Positions 1-8,930 of a DNA stretch of 64,000 nucleotides are shown here, piece after piece (position 1 is the first letter of the stretch; the number at the start of each line of letters is the position of its first letter). A program made the translations under genes and the position numbers. A model generated the notes under the pieces. That model was given only the letters and a program-made list of their open reading frames with translations. It was not told the DNA's origin and made no database searches. This DNA comes from Actinomyces minihominis (GTDB taxonomy: Bacteria; Actinomycetota; Actinomycetes; Actinomycetales; Actinomycetaceae): positions 62,001-126,000 of the forward strand of contig NZ_FYEG01000005.1 of the NCBI RefSeq assembly GCF_900187855.1, written 5' to 3'.

Positions 1-2
1 AG

Positions 3-1541
3 GCCGATGTGGATGCAACCCTCGGCGACATTCGCCGTGCACTCCTCGATGCCGACGTCGCCCTCCCCGTGGTTCGAGAGTTCATCGGAAATGTGCGAGA
101 AAAGGCCTACGGGGCCACCCGTTCCAAGGGCCTTAACCCCGGTCAACAGGTCGTCCGGGTCGTTCATGACGAACTCATTGAGATCCTGGGTGGTGAAACC
201 CGGGAGCTGACATTCGCACAGCGCGGACCGACGGTGTTCATGCTGGCGGGCCTTCAGGGTGCGGGTAAGACCACGCTGGCCGGAAAGCTTGGCAAGTGGC
301 TACGTGAAGAAGGTAAGCGCGTTCTGCTGGTGGCGTCCGACCTCCAGCGTCCCAATGCTGTTCAACAGTTGCAGATAGTCGGAGAGCGGGCCGGTGTTGA
401 CGTTTGGGCCCCCGAACCGGGGAACGGCGTGGGCAACCCGATCATCGTTGCTCGAAGTGGACTGTCTGAAGCCGTAATGAACGGCTACGACGTTGTCATA
501 GTTGATACCGCCGGTCGTCTCGGCGTTGACGAAGAGATGATGCAGCAGGCCCGTGACATTCGCGATGCCGTGAAGCCCCATGAGACGATGTTCGTCCTCG
601 ACGCCATGGTCGGTCAGGATGCGGTTCACACGGCCACCGCCTTCCGTGAGGGAGTGGGATTCACGGGCGTCGTGATGTCGAAGATGGACGGCGACGCACG
701 TGGTGGTGCAGCCCTGTCAGTTCGCGGCGTGACCGGGGCGCCGATTCTTTTCGCCTCAACGGGTGAGAACCTTGATGACTTTGAGCGCTTCCACGCCGAG
801 CGTATGGCGGGCCGAATCCTCGATATGGGTGACATTCTCACCCTGATCGAGCAGGCTGAAAAGAAGATTGACCAGGAAGCCGCCGAGGAGATGGCTTCGA
901 AGGCTCTCTCCGGAGAACTGACGCTCGCAGACTTTTTGAAGCAACTCCAGCAGGTGCGCAAGCTCGGCTCGATGAAGAAGGTTCTCGGCATGATGCCGGG
1001 TATGGGGCAGGTTCGTGATCAGCTGGCAAACTTTGATGAGCGAGAGGTCGATCGGGTTGAGGCCATCGTCCACTCAATGACTCCGGCTGAACGCAACGAC
1101 ATCAAGATACTCAACGGATCACGCCGCAACCGAATTGCCAAGGGCGCCGGAGTCACCGTCGCAGAGGTTAACGGGCTCGTGAAACGATTCGAAGCTGCTA
1201 AGCAGATGATGCAGTCGATGGGACCGGGCGGTATGCCCAACCTCGGTGCGATGCAGGGACGCCCGGGGCGTGCCGCGGGCCGAGCAAAACAGAAAGAGCA
1301 AGCTCGAGTCGCTCAGGCCCAGCGGGCTCGGGTCCAAAAGAAGGCCCGGTCGGGTAACCCGGCCAAGCGACGCCAGCAGGAACTTGAGGCCCTGTTGCCG
1401 AAGGAGCAGCGTGGAGGAAAGGCGGCACCCCGGGGTTCTGCGTTCGGAGTGGGCGCGCCGGAGCAGGATCCGGCCAAGTTGCGTGAGTCGATGGACTCGC
1501 TACCAGATGATTTGAAAAGGATGCTCGGAAAGGGCTTCTAG
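3..1541 (+). CDS. ffh: Signal recognition particle GTPase Ffh, 5' end outside window
   Basis: This is the protein component of the signal recognition particle; it binds 4.5S RNA and signal sequences on nascent chains and docks with FtsY at the membrane. The reading frame is already open at the window edge (codons from position 3 read A-D-V-D-A-T-L), so the usual roughly 25 N-terminal residues are missing and the GTG at 9 is not the true start. The NG domain shows the P-loop GLQGAGKTT, the DTAGR motif and SKMDGDARGG. The methionine-rich M domain follows (GMMPGMG, then KQMMQSMGPGGMPNLG), with a basic tail. The family normally has about 450-550 residues, so the visible part is nearly complete. 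Identification is very secure. Confidence 0.97.
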   Translation, partial: ADVDATLGDIRRALLDADVALPVVREFIGNVREKAYGATRSKGLNPGQQVVRVVHDELIEILGGETRELTFAQRGPTVFMLAGLQGAGKTTLAGKLGKWLREEGKRVLLVASDLQRPNAVQQLQIVGERAGVDVWAPEPGNGVGNPIIVARSGLSEAVMNGYDVVIVDTAGRLGVDEEMMQQARDIRDAVKPHETMFVLDAMVGQDAVHTATAFREGVGFTGVVMSKMDGDARGGAALSVRGVTGAPILFASTGENLDDFERFHAERMAGRILDMGDILTLIEQAEKKIDQEAAEEMASKALSGELTLADFLKQLQQVRKLGSMKKVLGMMPGMGQVRDQLANFDEREVDRVEAIVHSMTPAERNDIKILNGSRRNRIAKGAGVTVAEVNGLVKRFEAAKQMMQSMGPGGMPNLGAMQGRPGRAAGRAKQKEQARVAQAQRARVQKKARSGNPAKRRQQELEALLPKEQRGGKAAPRGSAFGVGAPEQDPAKLRESMDSLPDDLKRMLGKGF

Positions 1542-1576
1542 GAGCGTGGTTTCGTTCCCTACGGACAGGGGGAGCA

Positions 1577-2728
1577 GTGCAAGGGACAGGCGAGCTGGAC
1601 TCTAGCGGTGAGCTGCGAGGGTGGATCCTCTGGCGTGAAGCCGAGGGGGAGGAGCCGCGGTTTCGTCCGGGAGTACTGCGCTTTCGCGACGGGGTCATAG
1701 TTGGTTTCGAAACACTCAAGCAGACTGGGGGCCTCGAGAACTACGTTGTTCCAGGCTTCGTAGACCTACACTCCCACCTGGCCATCGGCGCTAGACCACT
1801 GACCTCCAGCGAGATCAAAGAACAGGCTTGGGCTGAGATTAGGGCCGGAGTCCTGGCGGTTCGTGAACCAGGCTCACCCGTGCGAGTGGACCCAGCCGAC
1901 CTGCCTTTCGGTCGTCCCATTGTTGTTTCCGCGGGACGGCACATTGCTGTTGAGAAGAGGTACGGGCGCGGTCTCGCCGTTGAGCTTCCTCAGGGATCGG
2001 GAGATCTTGCTGCAGAAGTTCTTCGGCAGGCAACCTCTGGTGACGGCTGGGTCAAACTGGTGGGGGACTGGATCGACCGCTCTGCGGGCGAGGAATCAGA
2101 CCTCAGGCCCCTGTGGTCACGAGAGCAGCTGATCAATGCCGTTGCCGTCGCTCACAGGCAGGGTGTGCGCGTCGCCGTTCACGCATTTGGTTCAGAGGTG
2201 GTGGATGACCTGCTCGAGGCCGGAGTCGACTCCATCGAGCATGGCACCGGGATGAGTCGTGCCCAGATGGACCGTGCCCGGCAACAGGGGGTGGTGGTGG
2301 TTCCGACTCTGCTCCAGGTTCTGAAGTTTCCTGAGTTCGCTTCGGCCGCTACGCGCTATCCGTGCTATGCGAAGACCATGACTCAGTTGTACTCGCGAAG
2401 GAGGGCGTGGTTCTCAGAGCTTCTTGCCAGCGGGGTGACGCTGCTACCGGGTTCTGATGCAGGGGGATACCAGACCCACGGATCCCTCATCCGAGAGATG
2501 CAGCTCATGGTTGAGTGGGGGATGCCTCCCCACGAGGTCCTTAATGCTGCCACCTGGCGGGCCCGTGACTTCCTTGGCCTCTCATCCTTGACGAGAGGAT
2601 CGCCCGTGGACGCGGTAGTCTTCGACGAGGATCCGCGGACTTCTCCTGCTATCTGGGAGCAACCGAAAGTAGTGGTGGCCCGGGGACATTCAATTTTTAC
2701 GATCAGGGAGCAGAATGACTTCAACTAA
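1577..2728 (+). CDS. Amidohydrolase-family metal-dependent hydrolase
   Basis: A 383-residue member of the amidohydrolase superfamily (imidazolonepropionase/dihydroorotase-like TIM barrel). Visible metal-site motifs in order are GFVDLHSH (HxH on strand 1), a lysine in WVKLVGDW that may be the bridging residue, VAVHAFG, SIEHGTG and the terminal aspartate in LLPGSDAGG. The GTG start at 1577 is supported by a GGGGGAG ribosome-binding site seven bases earlier. The gene is 35 bp after ffh and its last 14 bases overlap the transporter gene that follows, so the two are probably co-transcribed. The substrate cannot be read from sequence; family members hydrolyse cyclic amides, dipeptides or N-acyl compounds. 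Confidence 0.85.
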   Translation: MQGTGELDSSGELRGWILWREAEGEEPRFRPGVLRFRDGVIVGFETLKQTGGLENYVVPGFVDLHSHLAIGARPLTSSEIKEQAWAEIRAGVLAVREPGSPVRVDPADLPFGRPIVVSAGRHIAVEKRYGRGLAVELPQGSGDLAAEVLRQATSGDGWVKLVGDWIDRSAGEESDLRPLWSREQLINAVAVAHRQGVRVAVHAFGSEVVDDLLEAGVDSIEHGTGMSRAQMDRARQQGVVVVPTLLQVLKFPEFASAATRYPCYAKTMTQLYSRRRAWFSELLASGVTLLPGSDAGGYQTHGSLIREMQLMVEWGMPPHEVLNAATWRARDFLGLSSLTRGSPVDAVVFDEDPRTSPAIWEQPKVVVARGHSIFTIREQNDFN

Positions 2729-4385
2729 CAGCGTGGAAGAAGCAGCAAAGCCCACGCGCAAGGAGTGGCTGGCCCTAGGTGTGCTTTCGGTCGGACTCGG
2801 GCTCATCGTCCTCGATGGGACCATTGTTGGTGTTGCACTTCCGATCATCATCCAAGACCTCAAGATGGACATCACGGATGCCCAGTGGGTCAATAGTCTT
2901 TACGCGGTGCTCCTCGGTGCACTTCTGCTTTCCTCAGGCAGTCTCTCTGACCGCTGGGGCAGGAAAAAGTCCTTCCTGATCGGCATTGTTATCTTCGTTG
3001 CCGGTAGTGTCCTCGCAGCTATGTCTGGCTCGGCGGGTGCCCTGATCGGCTCGCGAGTCGTCCAGGCAATCGGTGCTGCGATGATCATGCCGTCGGCACT
3101 ATCGACCGTGAACGCTATCTTCCGTGGCAAGTATCGCGCGGCAGCATTCGGTGTCTGGGGCGCGGTGATCTCAGGTGCTGCGGCGGTGGGTCCCCTCGCC
3201 GGTGGCGCTCTCACCCAGTATGCCTCGTGGCACTGGATCTTCCTGGTGAACGTTCCCATCGGCGCCCTCCTTGTTATTGCCGCCTTCCTGGTTGTGCCAG
3301 AGACCAAAGGCAAGGTCACGGGTAAGGGTGTCGATGTCGACGGAGCTCTTCTTAGCGCCATTGGGTTCGGAGCCCTGGTTTTCGCAATCATTGAGGGACC
3401 GGACCTTGGTTGGTGGAAACCAGAATCAGAGATGCGTCTAGCCGGAATCACCTGGCCTACCACGGCACCGATCTCTCCGGTTCCCATTGCATTCGTGATC
3501 GCGATTGCCGCACTGACTGCATTTGGGTTCTGGGAGGTACACCGTAAGAAGATTGGCCGCTCGGCGATTCTTGACCTCAGTCTCTTTAAGCTGCCGACTT
3601 TCACCTGGGGCAACATCACCGCGGCGACTGTCGCTGCCGGAGAGTTCGCACTGATCTTCGTTCTACCCCTCTACCTGGTTAACGCCCTCGGCCTGGACGT
3701 CATGGGAGCAGGCCTGGTGTTTGCTGCCATGGCGGTCGGTGCATTCATGTCGGGTGCGGCTGCGCGCCACGTCGCCGCCAAGTTCGGTTCTCCAGGAACC
3801 GTTGTCATCGGCCTGGGACTTGAACTTATTGGCGTGGCTGCGCTGGCATTTATCGTTGATGGCACCGAGTCACCCTGGCTGATCGCAGTGCCACTGGTCG
3901 TTTACGGTCTTGGCCTGGGCCTTGCGTCAGCTCAACTCACGGGCACCGTTCTTCGGGATGTTCCGGTTGAGATTTCAGGGCAGGGATCTGCAACTCAGAG
4001 TACGGTTCGTCAGCTCGGTTCGGCACTGGGAACCGCAATCTCGGGTGCGGCACTATCCGTGTCCCTAATGATCTTTATGCCTCACGCCCTAGACAAGGTG
4101 GGTTTTTCTGCAGAAGAAGCGGACAAGATCGCAGAGGCAACAAGGCAGAGCGCGGGTTCGACCATCTCTATGCTCCGTGCCCAGGGCGCACATAGTGAAC
4201 TGGGTGCTAAGACGGATGAGGCCGTCAAAGCTCTTTCACAGGCCTTCGCCAATGCCACCTCAGCCTCAATGGCCATTGCGGCCGTCTTCCTCGGCCTCGG
4301 TCTGATCGGCGCGATTCGCCTGCTCAAGGCTTCGGCCGTCGGCGGTGAGGAACTAGCAGCGGATAAGGCGGCGGTCTCCGAGTAG
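2715..4385 (+). CDS. MFS drug/solute antiporter, DHA2 (14-TM) family
   Basis: A 556-residue membrane protein of the major facilitator superfamily. Motif D1 (LDGTIVGVALP) in the first helix, motif A (SDRWGRKK) after helix 2 and a motif-C-like GAVISGAAAVGPLAGG in helix 5 are typical of the 14-helix DHA2 multidrug exporters (EmrB/QacA/LfrA type). The length is also right for 14 helices. It overlaps the upstream amidohydrolase gene by 14 bases, which suggests translational coupling, and is followed by a strong bidirectional terminator. Probable role: proton-coupled export of a toxic or metabolic compound across the cytoplasmic membrane. The substrate is unknown. Confidence 0.88.
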   Translation: MTSTNSVEEAAKPTRKEWLALGVLSVGLGLIVLDGTIVGVALPIIIQDLKMDITDAQWVNSLYAVLLGALLLSSGSLSDRWGRKKSFLIGIVIFVAGSVLAAMSGSAGALIGSRVVQAIGAAMIMPSALSTVNAIFRGKYRAAAFGVWGAVISGAAAVGPLAGGALTQYASWHWIFLVNVPIGALLVIAAFLVVPETKGKVTGKGVDVDGALLSAIGFGALVFAIIEGPDLGWWKPESEMRLAGITWPTTAPISPVPIAFVIAIAALTAFGFWEVHRKKIGRSAILDLSLFKLPTFTWGNITAATVAAGEFALIFVLPLYLVNALGLDVMGAGLVFAAMAVGAFMSGAAARHVAAKFGSPGTVVIGLGLELIGVAALAFIVDGTESPWLIAVPLVVYGLGLGLASAQLTGTVLRDVPVEISGQGSATQSTVRQLGSALGTAISGAALSVSLMIFMPHALDKVGFSAEEADKIAEATRQSAGSTISMLRAQGAHSELGAKTDEAVKALSQAFANATSASMAIAAVFLGLGLIGAIRLLKASAVGGEELAADKAAVSE

Positions 4386-4404
4386 GTGACGGAGGTTCAA
4401 AGCC

Positions 4405-4438
4405 GAGGGGGCCCGGGGAATTTTTCCCGGGCCCCCTC
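4405..4438. terminator. Bidirectional intrinsic terminator between convergent genes
   Basis: A perfect 13-bp GC-rich stem (GAGGGGGCCCGGG with its complement) encloses an AATTTTTC-type loop. It lies between the stop codons of the rightward transporter and the leftward inositol-phosphatase-like gene, so it probably serves both. Confidence 0.8.
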
Positions 4439-4453
4439 CTCTTTAACCAGTTC

Positions 4454-5428
4454 TTATCGGTTATCTCGGCGGAGAAGCGCGGCCTCGACCTCTCGCAGAA
4501 TCCTCTTAGCGGTCACTGCATCCAGGTTCCCCACAGATGCCACCACAGCTGGGCGCAACCCGTCGGGAAGATCGGTATCAACGGGCAGGTTCAGAACGTG
4601 GCCACCGGCAACACGGACCAGGTGGATCCCCGCTGCGACATCCCAGGGTTTGAACGAAATAGCCATTGAGACCCCGATCCAACCCGCGGCTACCATCGCC
4701 AAGTCGAGGGCGCCGGCCCCGGGTCTGCGCAGGGTGCCGTAGGTCGACATCAGCTCTACCTCGTGGGCGCGAACCATGTCGGGGTTGAGGTCGAGGCTGA
4801 AGACACCCGGGTAGTAGGAAGCGATCAGGGCCGCAGCCTCTGTGCTGGGACCAACCGAGCGCAGGGGGACACGCTCCCCGGTGTGCTCGTTGAGGTGCCA
4901 GACCTCGGTGTCGTCCCCGACGAAAACCTCGTAGGTGAAGGGAGCGGAAACCGCACCGGCCACCATCTTGCCGTCAAGTTCGACCCCGATGGAGGTGGCG
5001 AAGTAGGTGAGACCAGAAGCGAAGTTGGCGGTGCCGTCAATAGGGTCGACAATCCAGCGCACCCGGTCGCCGAGGTCTGCCACCACTTCTCGGACCTGTT
5101 CGCTAATGGCGACCGCTGAGGCAAGAGGTGCCTCGGGAAGGTTCTGCATCAGACTGAAGTCGATCTGCTCACCCATTTCTTCCCCAAGAACGCGCGAACC
5201 GGGGGTGATTTCTTCGAGTAGTTCGCGAATGGCGCCTTCGACCCGCTGGTCGTGGACTGTTACAGGGTCGTGGATGTCGACTTTGAGGTCGACTTCGGGA
5301 GAGGATCGCGCAACCCGCCGCAGGTAGGGGGCGACTGCAAGAGTGGCTGCGGTTGCGACCTCGGCTAGTGCAGTGGGGATTGAAACTGGCTTACTGTTGT
5401 TCTCAGTCATACTGCTATTGTCGCGCAT
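4454..5428 (-). CDS. Inositol monophosphatase family protein
   Basis: A Mg-dependent phosphatase of the IMPase/FBPase/CysQ fold. Visible signature motifs are the GEE metal-ligand motif (VLGEEMGEQ), WIVDPIDGTANF (the DPxDGTxNF metal site) and, near the C-terminus, FKPWDVAAG (the WDxAAG motif). The length of 324 residues is slightly above the family norm of about 260-280 because of an N-terminal extension. The start at 5428 has a weak GGGAA upstream; an internal ATG at 5410 is an alternative. Substrates in actinobacteria include inositol-1-phosphate and histidinol phosphate, and nothing here decides between them. It stands alone, convergent with the transporter. Confidence 0.9.
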   Translation of the reverse strand: MRDNSSMTENNSKPVSIPTALAEVATAATLAVAPYLRRVARSSPEVDLKVDIHDPVTVHDQRVEGAIRELLEEITPGSRVLGEEMGEQIDFSLMQNLPEAPLASAVAISEQVREVVADLGDRVRWIVDPIDGTANFASGLTYFATSIGVELDGKMVAGAVSAPFTYEVFVGDDTEVWHLNEHTGERVPLRSVGPSTEAAALIASYYPGVFSLDLNPDMVRAHEVELMSTYGTLRRPGAGALDLAMVAAGWIGVSMAISFKPWDVAAGIHLVRVAGGHVLNLPVDTDLPDGLRPAVVASVGNLDAVTAKRILREVEAALLRRDNR

Positions 5429-5677
5429 TGAGTTCCCGCTTCGTTAGGTGGCTTCCAACCTGGGGTGGAATTACCGGTGCTCGGTGAGCAACTACACGTT
5501 CACAAGCACCCCTAATGGGGACGTTTGTGTTGGGAATCAGAGCGTGGCGTGGCAAAATAAGTGACTGTACTCGAATGCGTGTGCCCTCTCTGCACGTACT
5601 TCGCGTTCTTGGGTGACACTTCGTTGGCCCCACCAGCGGAAGTGAAGCTCACCGTATTTACAAGGAGAACCACTAAA

Positions 5678-6130
5678 GTGGCTGTTCGTATTCGTTTGAA
5701 GCGCATGGGCGCAACCCATGATCCGAAGTACCGTGTTGTCGTTGTTGATTCGCGTAAGAAGCGTGACGGCCGTGTGATCGAAGAACTCGGTTTCTACGAT
5801 CCCGTACCCAACCCTTCGATTATTCGCATCGATTCTGAGCGTGCCGTTTACTGGCTCGGTGTGGGCGCACAGCCTTCCGACTCAGCACGTCGCCTGCTCA
5901 GCCTGAATGGTGACCTGGCACGCGCCAACGGCAAGGAAAATGTCGTTAGCCGTATCAAGGTTGCCGAGGTCGACAAGGCCGCTGAAGTTCAGGAGGCCAT
6001 CACGGCTGCTGAGGATCGTGCGCAGAAGACCAAGGCAAAGCACGCTGAGGCCAAGGCTGCTGCCGCAGCAGAGGCCGCAGTCGAAGAGGCTGACTCCAAG
6101 GTCGAAGCCGCCGAAGAGGCAGCTGAGTAA
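5678..6130 (+). CDS. rpsP: 30S ribosomal protein S16
   Basis: A ribosomal protein of the 30S body. The sequence begins [20 protein letters not shown], the conserved S16 N-terminus. The start is the GTG at 5678, with the strong AAGGAG at 5662-5667; an in-frame start at 5561 would add 39 unrelated residues and is rejected. The product has 150 residues, longer than the E. coli protein (82), because of a C-terminal alanine/glutamate/lysine-rich low-complexity tail from about residue 100, common in actinobacterial S16. It begins the S16-KH operon, and its stop codon overlaps the next start (TAATG). Confidence 0.98.
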   Translation: MAVRIRLKRMGATHDPKYRVVVVDSRKKRDGRVIEELGFYDPVPNPSIIRIDSERAVYWLGVGAQPSDSARRLLSLNGDLARANGKENVVSRIKVAEVDKAAEVQEAITAAEDRAQKTKAKHAEAKAAAAAEAAVEEADSKVEAAEEAAE

Positions 6131-6375
6131 TGAACGCTCTGGCAGATGCACTCGAGCACCTCGTTTCAGGGATCGTTGATCACCCTGAAGATGTCAGGGT
6201 GGATAGCCGTAACCAGCGTCGCGGCCAGCTCCTAGAGGTTCGGGTTCACCCGGATGATCTGGGCCGTGTCATTGGACGTAACGGACGTACCGCGCGCTCG
6301 CTGCGCAAGGTTGTCTCTGCGCTCAAGGGCAAGGATTTCGTGCGGGTTGATGTTGTTGAGACTGATCGCCGTTAG
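6130..6375 (+). CDS. khpA: KH-domain RNA-binding protein (KhpA/YlqC family)
   Basis: An 81-residue single-KH-domain protein. The GxxG loop is visible as IGRNGRT in the middle of the chain (VIGRNGRTARSLRKVV). In other bacteria this small protein pairs with KhpB/Jag and influences cell elongation and mRNA binding. The ATG shares a base with the rpsP stop codon, so translation is coupled. The rpsP-KH-rimM-trmD order is the conserved one. A terminator follows the gene, so rimM may be separately transcribed or reached only by readthrough. Confidence 0.93.
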   Translation: MNALADALEHLVSGIVDHPEDVRVDSRNQRRGQLLEVRVHPDDLGRVIGRNGRTARSLRKVVSALKGKDFVRVDVVETDRR

Positions 6376-6395
6376 CTGACTGATCGCAGCTTTTT

Positions 6396-6434
6396 CTAGT
6401 GGGTCTGGCCCTTGGCTGGACCCACTAGTCTTTT
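6396..6434 (+). terminator. Intrinsic terminator after khpA
   Basis: The 10-bp arms CTAGTGGGTC and GACCCACTAG (6396-6405 and 6419-6428), with further partial pairing inside, are followed by TCTTTT. This separates the rpsP-khpA transcript from rimM-trmD. Confidence 0.75.
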
Positions 6435-6470
6435 AACCCAGTGCGTTGGTAAACCTGAGTGAGGGACCCC

Positions 6471-7013
6471 ATGTTGAACACACCATCAGAAGAACTGCTC
6501 CTAGCCGGGATCATCGGGGCTGCCCGGGGCCTCCGCGGTGAGGTGAGCGTCCTCGTCCATACCGACCGTCCGGAAGAGGTGTTCCAGCCCGGTTCGGTCC
6601 TGACATCCTCCTCTGACGCGGTTCCTGAGTTGGAGGTGTCCAGGGTGCGGGAACACAATGGCCGCCTGCTGCTGGAGTTTGTGGGGGTTGATTCCCGCGA
6701 GCAAGCCGAGGTTCTTCGTGGAACTGAGCTCCTCGTAGAGGGCGAGGACGAGGATGATGCCTGGTATGCCCGCGATCTCGAGGGGCTGGTTGTCACAGAT
6801 ATCGACGGAAATGAGCTGGGTGTTGTATCGGGTCTGGTGCCCTCCCCGGCTCATGACCTCCTTCTGGTGCGCAGCGAGGGAACTGAAGTTATGGTGCCTT
6901 TCGTAGAGGCAATCGTTCCGCAGGTTCTTCCTGAGGAGGGGCGTGTCGTTGTCGATGCCCCGAGCGGGTTGTTCCCTGACCGCACTGTGGTTGGCGAAGA
7001 AGACACCGAGTAG
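6471..7013 (+). CDS. rimM: 16S rRNA processing protein RimM
   Basis: An assembly factor for the 30S head that binds S19. The N-terminal barrel begins LLLAGIIGAARGLRGEVSV (the family's G-x-hG motif), and the C-terminal PRC-barrel contains LGVVSGLVPSPAHDLL and VPFVEAIVPQV. The ATG at 6471 is chosen because GAGGGA lies just upstream; a GTG at 6459 would add four residues. The product has 180 residues, normal for the family. It sits 13 bases before trmD, the standard partner. Confidence 0.96.
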   Translation: MLNTPSEELLLAGIIGAARGLRGEVSVLVHTDRPEEVFQPGSVLTSSSDAVPELEVSRVREHNGRLLLEFVGVDSREQAEVLRGTELLVEGEDEDDAWYARDLEGLVVTDIDGNELGVVSGLVPSPAHDLLLVRSEGTEVMVPFVEAIVPQVLPEEGRVVVDAPSGLFPDRTVVGEEDTE

Positions 7014-7026
7014 GACGGGCTCCGAA

Positions 7027-8334
7027 GTGCGTTTCGACATCATCTCGACCTTTCCCGAGTTCTTTGCGGCTCTCGACCTCTCCCTTGTGGGGAAGGCTCA
7101 GAAGGCCGGAGTTGTGGATATCAGGGTGCATAACCTGAGGGACTGGGCTGAAGGGAAGCACCTCGCGGTTGATGACACTCCAACCGGCGGGGGTGCGGGC
7201 ATGGTGATGCGCCCGGATGTCTGGGGTCGGGCGCTCGATACGGTTCTTGAGGAAGGGGCCGTCCTTGCTATCCCCACTCCCAGCGGGAAGCCCTTGACGC
7301 AGCGCGATCTGGAGGCGCTGGTGCAGGTCCCACAGATCGTGGTTGCCTGCGGCAGATACGAGGGGATTGATGCCCGGGTGGCCGAGCACTACGGAGCTGA
7401 GGGGATCCGGGTCTTTGAGTACTCCCTGGGTGACTACGTCCTGAATGGGGGGGAGGTGGCTGCAGTCGCCCTCGTTGAGGGAGTCTCCCGGTTGGTTGAC
7501 GGAATGGTGGGTAATCCGGAGTCCCTGGTCGAAGAGTCCCACTCCGTTGAGGGTCTTCTTGAGTACCCCGTCTACACTCAGCCGCGCGAGTGGCGGGGAA
7601 TCGAGACCCCCGCGGTTCTTTTCAGTGGGGACCACGCTCGGATTCGGCGTTGGCGACGCGATCGTGCCCTGGCGAGGACAGCCGACCGACGCCCCGACAT
7701 GATCAACGCTCTAGTGGAGGGCGGAAAGATTCTTGAACGGGCTGATGTCGAGGTACTGACGAGTCGGGGTGTGGACGTTCGGACCGGGCGCTGGGACTAC
7801 AGCTTCTCGGTGGCGGAAGAGTCTGATCTCAGTGAGGTTGCGGCTCTGGCTGCCCGCACCTTCCCGCTGGCGTGCCCGCCCACGGCCACGGAGACGGAGA
7901 TTCGGGAGCACATTGACACCCACCTGACGGAGAATGCCTTCCGGGAACTAACCCGGGGCGGTGCGAGCATCACAACCGTGCGATCCGGTCCAGAGTTGGT
8001 AGTTGTCGCCTATGCCCTGTGTGAGCCAAATGCGCCCGATGACATTGCTTCACTGTCTCCTGGAGCCTGCTACGTCTCGAAGATCTATACGGACCCCGAG
8101 TTCCATGGATCGGGTGTATCTGGAGCTCTGATGGAGTTCGCGCTTGCCGATGCCGTCTCCCGCTGGGGAAGCACCGCGGTGCTACTTGGAACCAACCAGA
8201 GCAACCGACGTGCGATTCGCTTCTATAGGCGCCACGGTTTCAAGAAGTGCGGACGAAGGACCTTTGAGGTCGGGAAACGCATTCACAGGGACTTCGTCTA
8301 CGTGCGAGATCTCACGGTGGATCCTCCTCGATAA
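7027..8334 (+). CDS. trmD: tRNA (guanine37-N1)-methyltransferase TrmD fused to a GNAT acetyltransferase domain
   Basis: Residues 1 to about 250 are TrmD, the SPOUT/trefoil-knot enzyme that methylates G37 of tRNAs to prevent +1 frameshifting. Visible motifs are GRYEGIDARV (109-118), YSLGDYVLNGGE (132-143) and the flexible-lid segment ESHSVEGLLEYP. The chain continues without a stop to residue 435. Residues about 257-431 form a GNAT N-acetyltransferase domain: YTDPEFHGSGVSGALM fits motif A and NRRAIRFYRRHGF is a classic motif B. Normal TrmD has about 240-270 residues. The start is the GTG at 7027 (mature sequence RFDIISTFPEFF), preceded by GGACGGG; an in-frame start at 6943 inside rimM is rejected. 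The fused domain's substrate is unknown. Confidence 0.93.
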   Translation: MRFDIISTFPEFFAALDLSLVGKAQKAGVVDIRVHNLRDWAEGKHLAVDDTPTGGGAGMVMRPDVWGRALDTVLEEGAVLAIPTPSGKPLTQRDLEALVQVPQIVVACGRYEGIDARVAEHYGAEGIRVFEYSLGDYVLNGGEVAAVALVEGVSRLVDGMVGNPESLVEESHSVEGLLEYPVYTQPREWRGIETPAVLFSGDHARIRRWRRDRALARTADRRPDMINALVEGGKILERADVEVLTSRGVDVRTGRWDYSFSVAEESDLSEVAALAARTFPLACPPTATETEIREHIDTHLTENAFRELTRGGASITTVRSGPELVVVAYALCEPNAPDDIASLSPGACYVSKIYTDPEFHGSGVSGALMEFALADAVSRWGSTAVLLGTNQSNRRAIRFYRRHGFKKCGRRTFEVGKRIHRDFVYVRDLTVDPPR

Positions 8335-8502
8335 GCCCCTGAACTGCTTGGAGCAGGGGGGCAAACTGTGGCAGACTGTTGCACCGAGATTGTTGGTGTC
8401 ACCTGCCGCAGGGGGCCGCCGGAAACAGCTCGATCAATGACTACGGACCCCGGTCCGGCTATTCGTTACCTCGGCCTGCGGCGGTGGTGACTAGGAGCAG
8501 CA

Positions 8503-8859
8503 ATGCAGAAGCTTGATTTCCTCGACGCGGAGTCGATGAAGAAGTCCGTCCCGACGTTCCGCCCCGGCGACAACGTCAAGGTTCACGTCAACGTTATTGA
8601 AGGTAACCGTTCACGTGTGCAGATCTTCCAGGGCATCGTAATTGGTCGCCAGGGTCACGGTCTGAAAGAGACCTTCACCGTCCGCAAGATTTCCTTCGGT
8701 GTCGGTGTTGAGCGTACCTTCCCGATTCACGCACCGACGATTGAAGAGATCGAAGTTGTCTCCCGTGGCGATGTTCGCCGCGCCAAGCTCTACTACCTGC
8801 GCGATCGCGTTGGCAAGGCAGCTCGCGTCAAGGAGAAGCGCATCAACGTTTCCAAGTAG
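8503..8859 (+). CDS. rplS: 50S ribosomal protein L19
   Basis: An L19 protein of 118 residues located at the 30S-50S interface. The sequence shows the family signature: [34 protein letters not shown] and [18 protein letters not shown]. The ATG is preceded by AGGAG at ideal spacing. The 168-base gap after trmD contains GC-rich inverted repeats but no gene, and may carry its own promoter. Placement after trmD is conserved across bacteria. Confidence 0.98.
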   Translation: MQKLDFLDAESMKKSVPTFRPGDNVKVHVNVIEGNRSRVQIFQGIVIGRQGHGLKETFTVRKISFGVGVERTFPIHAPTIEEIEVVSRGDVRRAKLYYLRDRVGKAARVKEKRINVSK

Positions 8860-8892
8860 GTTCGCCTGTGGCCGCATTTGCGGCACTTGGTT

Positions 8893-8930
8893 AATGGCCC
8901 AGTCACCCCCTAGCGGTAGACTGGGCCATT
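8893..8930 (+). promoter_or_regulatory. 12-bp perfect hairpin abutting the lepB start codon
   Basis: AATGGCCCAGTC at 8893-8904 pairs perfectly with GACTGGGCCATT at 8919-8930, and the lepB ATG begins at the next base. A TAGACT -10-like element sits inside at 8917-8922, eight bases before the ATG. It may be an rplS terminator without a U-tract, or the operator/core of a leaderless lepB promoter. No Shine-Dalgarno sequence is visible for lepB. Confidence 0.55.

Noticed and set aside
5561-5677. 39-codon upstream extension of rpsP
   Set aside because: The AAGGAG site and conserved S16 N-terminus place the start at 5678; the extension is cysteine-rich and unlike S16.
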